Source: an uncultured Christensenellaceae bacterium
Lineage (GTDB): Bacteria > Bacillota > Clostridia > Christensenellales > Borkfalkiaceae
Assembly (NCBI GenBank): GCA_910586675.1
Contig: CAJUJO010000026.1
Span: forward strand, 1 to 21,774
Reading direction: 5' to 3'
Length of the DNA stretch: 21,774 nucleotides
Made by a program: the position numbers and the translations under genes. The notes beneath the pieces were generated by a model, which saw nothing but the letters and a program-made list of their open reading frames with translations, had not been told where the DNA came from and ran no database searches. Below, piece after piece: positions 20,160-21,774 of this stretch. How positions within the stretch are numbered: position 1 is the first letter of the stretch; every line of letters begins with the position of its first letter.

Positions 20160-21633
20160 ACTTCGTTTGTGCTTTTTTGCGTTTTTTCAGCGGGATGCCG
20201 TTTCTTATTTCGGTGCCCTCGGCACAAATGAGAATGACCGAATACAGAAGCGCAGGACCGAAATTAAAGAAATGACAGTCTAAAATACTCGTTAAAACGA
20301 GCGCGGCAGCGGAAAACGCGATAAACGTCTTTTCCGCGCTCGGGCGGCGGAAAAAGAGTAACAGCGTTTCCGCGCGGTGGTAAAGATAAGCGGCGAGCGC
20401 GACGATCCCGCCCGAAGCGAGAAGCTGCATATAGGTATCGTGCGCGCGCGGCGGAAGGAAAGAGCCCTCCGGCATGGCGCCCCAGCGGAAACCGGGCGTT
20501 TCATAGAACCCGACGCCGAACCACGGGTGTTCGGTAAAGACGTTCAGACATTTCCTGTAAATCTCGAATCTGCCGTTGTCGTTGAAGCCGATGCCTATAA
20601 GAGAATTGAAGAGGTCGATAAACTTGTCCCACAGGACGACCGCGCAGATCCCGAGCACGACGGCAACGGAGCCGAAGACAATCACATGTGCGATTTTTTC
20701 CGCTTTTGCCGATTTTATAAGGACGGCGACGGCACACGCCGCATATACAATGCAGCCGAACAGCGCGGAACCGCGGCTCTGGGTTACGGCAAGCGCGAGC
20801 ATGAACACCGTTCCCGTAAGCGTAAAGATCCAGCCGTATTTCTTCACCGCAGCAAAATAAAAGGGCGCGGGCAGGCACATCGCGAGAATGCAGCCGACGT
20901 TATTATACATTCCCCAGCCCGTAACCATCTTCGCGCGAATCACTTCACCGCCTACAACGACGCCGGGAAGAAAATACAGCCCGATCGTCTCGCAGACCAT
21001 TCCGAAGCCGATAACGGTAAAGAGAAACGCCCAATATCCGATTTTTACCTTTTTCCAATCGACGGTGTAATAGAACAAAAAATAAAATATACACAGAGCC
21101 GCAACCTGAACGAATCCGAACAGCACGGTGTCGAAGGCGTAAAAACCGCTAAACGCGCCGCCGAGAAGGTACGCCGCGCCGAGCACCGCAAAGCCGATGC
21201 ATAGTTTAGGCGCGCGCTTGTTCGGGCGCACGATCAGCGTGAAAATCAAGCGCGCGATCAGGACGAGCGCCGCCACGATAATGAGAAACGCCAGCTGCAA
21301 CTGAAATTCCGGCTTATAAAAAACGGAAACGTCGCGCCCATCGTTCACGACGGACGGAGACACGGGCGAAAAGTCGGCGGGATTGTTGGGCGCGGAAACG
21401 GTCATGTACGAACAGCATAGGACGGGAACGACGGGGAGAAGATCCTCCGCCAACAGCGCTGCCAAAACGACGAAAAATATATAAATATAGTAAACGGGCA
21501 ACTCCAACGAAAACAGGTTGGAGAGCACCATCAAAACGGCGATCAATACGGGATAATAAGCCGAAGTAAAAAATGCGTTGAGCCAAACGACTATCTTGCA
21601 TCCTTTCATCTTCGGAAAACATTCGCAAAGCAT
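20158..21633 (-). CDS. O-antigen ligase/polymerase-family membrane protein
   Basis: A 491-residue polytopic protein of the O-antigen ligase (Wzy_C, PF04932) family, whose members join or polymerise undecaprenyl-linked glycans outside the membrane. About 12 hydrophobic segments. The family's loop region is visible: LAVTQSRGSALFGCIVYAAC, then NDNGRFEIYRKCLNVFTEHP, WFGVGFYETPG and RAHDTYMQLLASGGIVALAA, with the conserved Arg and His-Asp residues. In Firmicutes such genes serve capsule, teichoic-acid or S-layer glycan assembly, or inorganic-carbon-type homologues. The ATG at 21633 lies seven bases after the -10 box, so the mRNA may be leaderless; an ATG at 21609 is the alternative, and neither has a Shine-Dalgarno site. 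No glycan cluster adjoins. Confidence 0.85.
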   Translation of the reverse strand: MLCECFPKMKGCKIVVWLNAFFTSAYYPVLIAVLMVLSNLFSLELPVYYIYIFFVVLAALLAEDLLPVVPVLCCSYMTVSAPNNPADFSPVSPSVVNDGRDVSVFYKPEFQLQLAFLIIVAALVLIARLIFTLIVRPNKRAPKLCIGFAVLGAAYLLGGAFSGFYAFDTVLFGFVQVAALCIFYFLFYYTVDWKKVKIGYWAFLFTVIGFGMVCETIGLYFLPGVVVGGEVIRAKMVTGWGMYNNVGCILAMCLPAPFYFAAVKKYGWIFTLTGTVFMLALAVTQSRGSALFGCIVYAACAVAVLIKSAKAEKIAHVIVFGSVAVVLGICAVVLWDKFIDLFNSLIGIGFNDNGRFEIYRKCLNVFTEHPWFGVGFYETPGFRWGAMPEGSFLPPRAHDTYMQLLASGGIVALAAYLYHRAETLLLFFRRPSAEKTFIAFSAAALVLTSILDCHFFNFGPALLYSVILICAEGTEIRNGIPLKKRKKAQTK

Positions 21634-21639
21634 AAAAAA

Positions 21640-21668
21640 ATTATATCAAGTATAAAAAAAAATTGCAA
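21640..21668 (-). promoter_or_regulatory. Promoter of the ligase-like gene, abutting its start codon
   Basis: On the minus strand TTGCAA (21668-21663) and TATAAT (21645-21640), spacer 17. Six T follow and then the ATG at 21633, so translation would begin at about the first base of the transcript. Confidence 0.75.
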
Positions 21669-21730
21669 GTCTTTGCGTGTTTCCACCCGAATAATGTCGG
21701 AAAAAATTCCCGCATCGGTAAAATAATAAT

Positions 21731-21772
21731 CCACCCGCGTAGCGGGTGGTATTTCATTTTCGGGCATAGCCC
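21731..21772. repeat. Paired short hairpins at the right end of the window
   Basis: CCACCCGC-GTA-GCGGGTGG (21731-21749) is followed 12 bases later by GGGC-ATA-GCCC (21762-21772). Both are compact three-base-loop stems of the sort seen at ends of IS200/IS605-type or derived non-autonomous elements. No transposase is in view, so the element class is open. Confidence 0.4.
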
Positions 21773-21774
21773 TA

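Noticed and set aside
19988..20227. A 79-codon minus-strand ORF across the intergenic region, and its 22-23-codon core with a GGGGG site
   Set aside because: It runs antisense through the terminator and the structured hairpin, and the core peptide has no recognisable pattern. It could be real only if transcribed leftward through a strong terminator, so the structured RNA reading is preferred.
1..21774. CRISPR array, tRNA or rRNA genes
   Set aside because: No regularly spaced repeats and no tRNA- or rRNA-like stretch were seen on either strand.

Overview
The window looks like a piece of chromosome from a moderately GC-rich, spore-forming Firmicute of the Clostridia type, with the early-gene block of a prophage (or related element) at its left end. 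The spore-former call rests on the spmA-spmB pair, strong AGGAGG ribosome binding sites, TTGACA/TATAAT promoters, dense intrinsic terminators and the identity of the phage genes. No species can be named from the sequence.

Left block, 1-4732: seven complete genes and one partial gene, all leftward, tightly packed, nearly all with strong Shine-Dalgarno sites. In transcription order they are a small ribbon-helix-helix-like protein, a small phage protein, a zinc-ribbon protein, a DUF6273-like protein, a YqaJ-type exonuclease, a DUF1351 protein, RecT, and the start of a DUF4373 (Lin1244/Lin1753-like) replication protein. This is a phage recombination/replication operon. Its leader (4740-4886) carries two sequence-related intrinsic terminators, the second ending only a few bases before the first ribosome binding site, so the operon seems to be controlled by read-through. 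No integrase, repressor or attachment site is visible.

Middle block, 4932-13157: host genes in short units separated by clear terminators. They are a CmpB-type membrane protein, a YcxB-like membrane protein, a MATE transporter, a SecB-like chaperone, a cupin divergent from a single-cysteine HxlR regulator around a near-perfect palindrome, an alpha/beta hydrolase, a lipoprotein with SH3b and NlpC/P60 domains, a PHP-family histidinol phosphatase and rsmA/ksgA.

Right block, 13252-21774: a family-4 glycosyltransferase whose promoter spacer contains a run of nine G (a possible phase-variable switch); the overlapping operon metG-tatD-radical SAM; a GNAT acetyltransferase behind a leader that ends in an intrinsic terminator; spmA-spmB; a promoter-to-terminator segment without a convincing ORF that reads as a structured non-coding RNA of about 145 nt; and an O-antigen-ligase-type polymerase/ligase whose ATG lies at the predicted transcription start. 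The window ends in a pair of short hairpins that may mark a mobile repeat.

The best candidates for something undescribed are the RNA at 20014-20159, the tandem-terminator leader of the phage operon, the GNAT leader/sRNA, and the G-tract promoter of the glycosyltransferase. All are inferred from sequence alone. Promoter and structure calls were made by eye.
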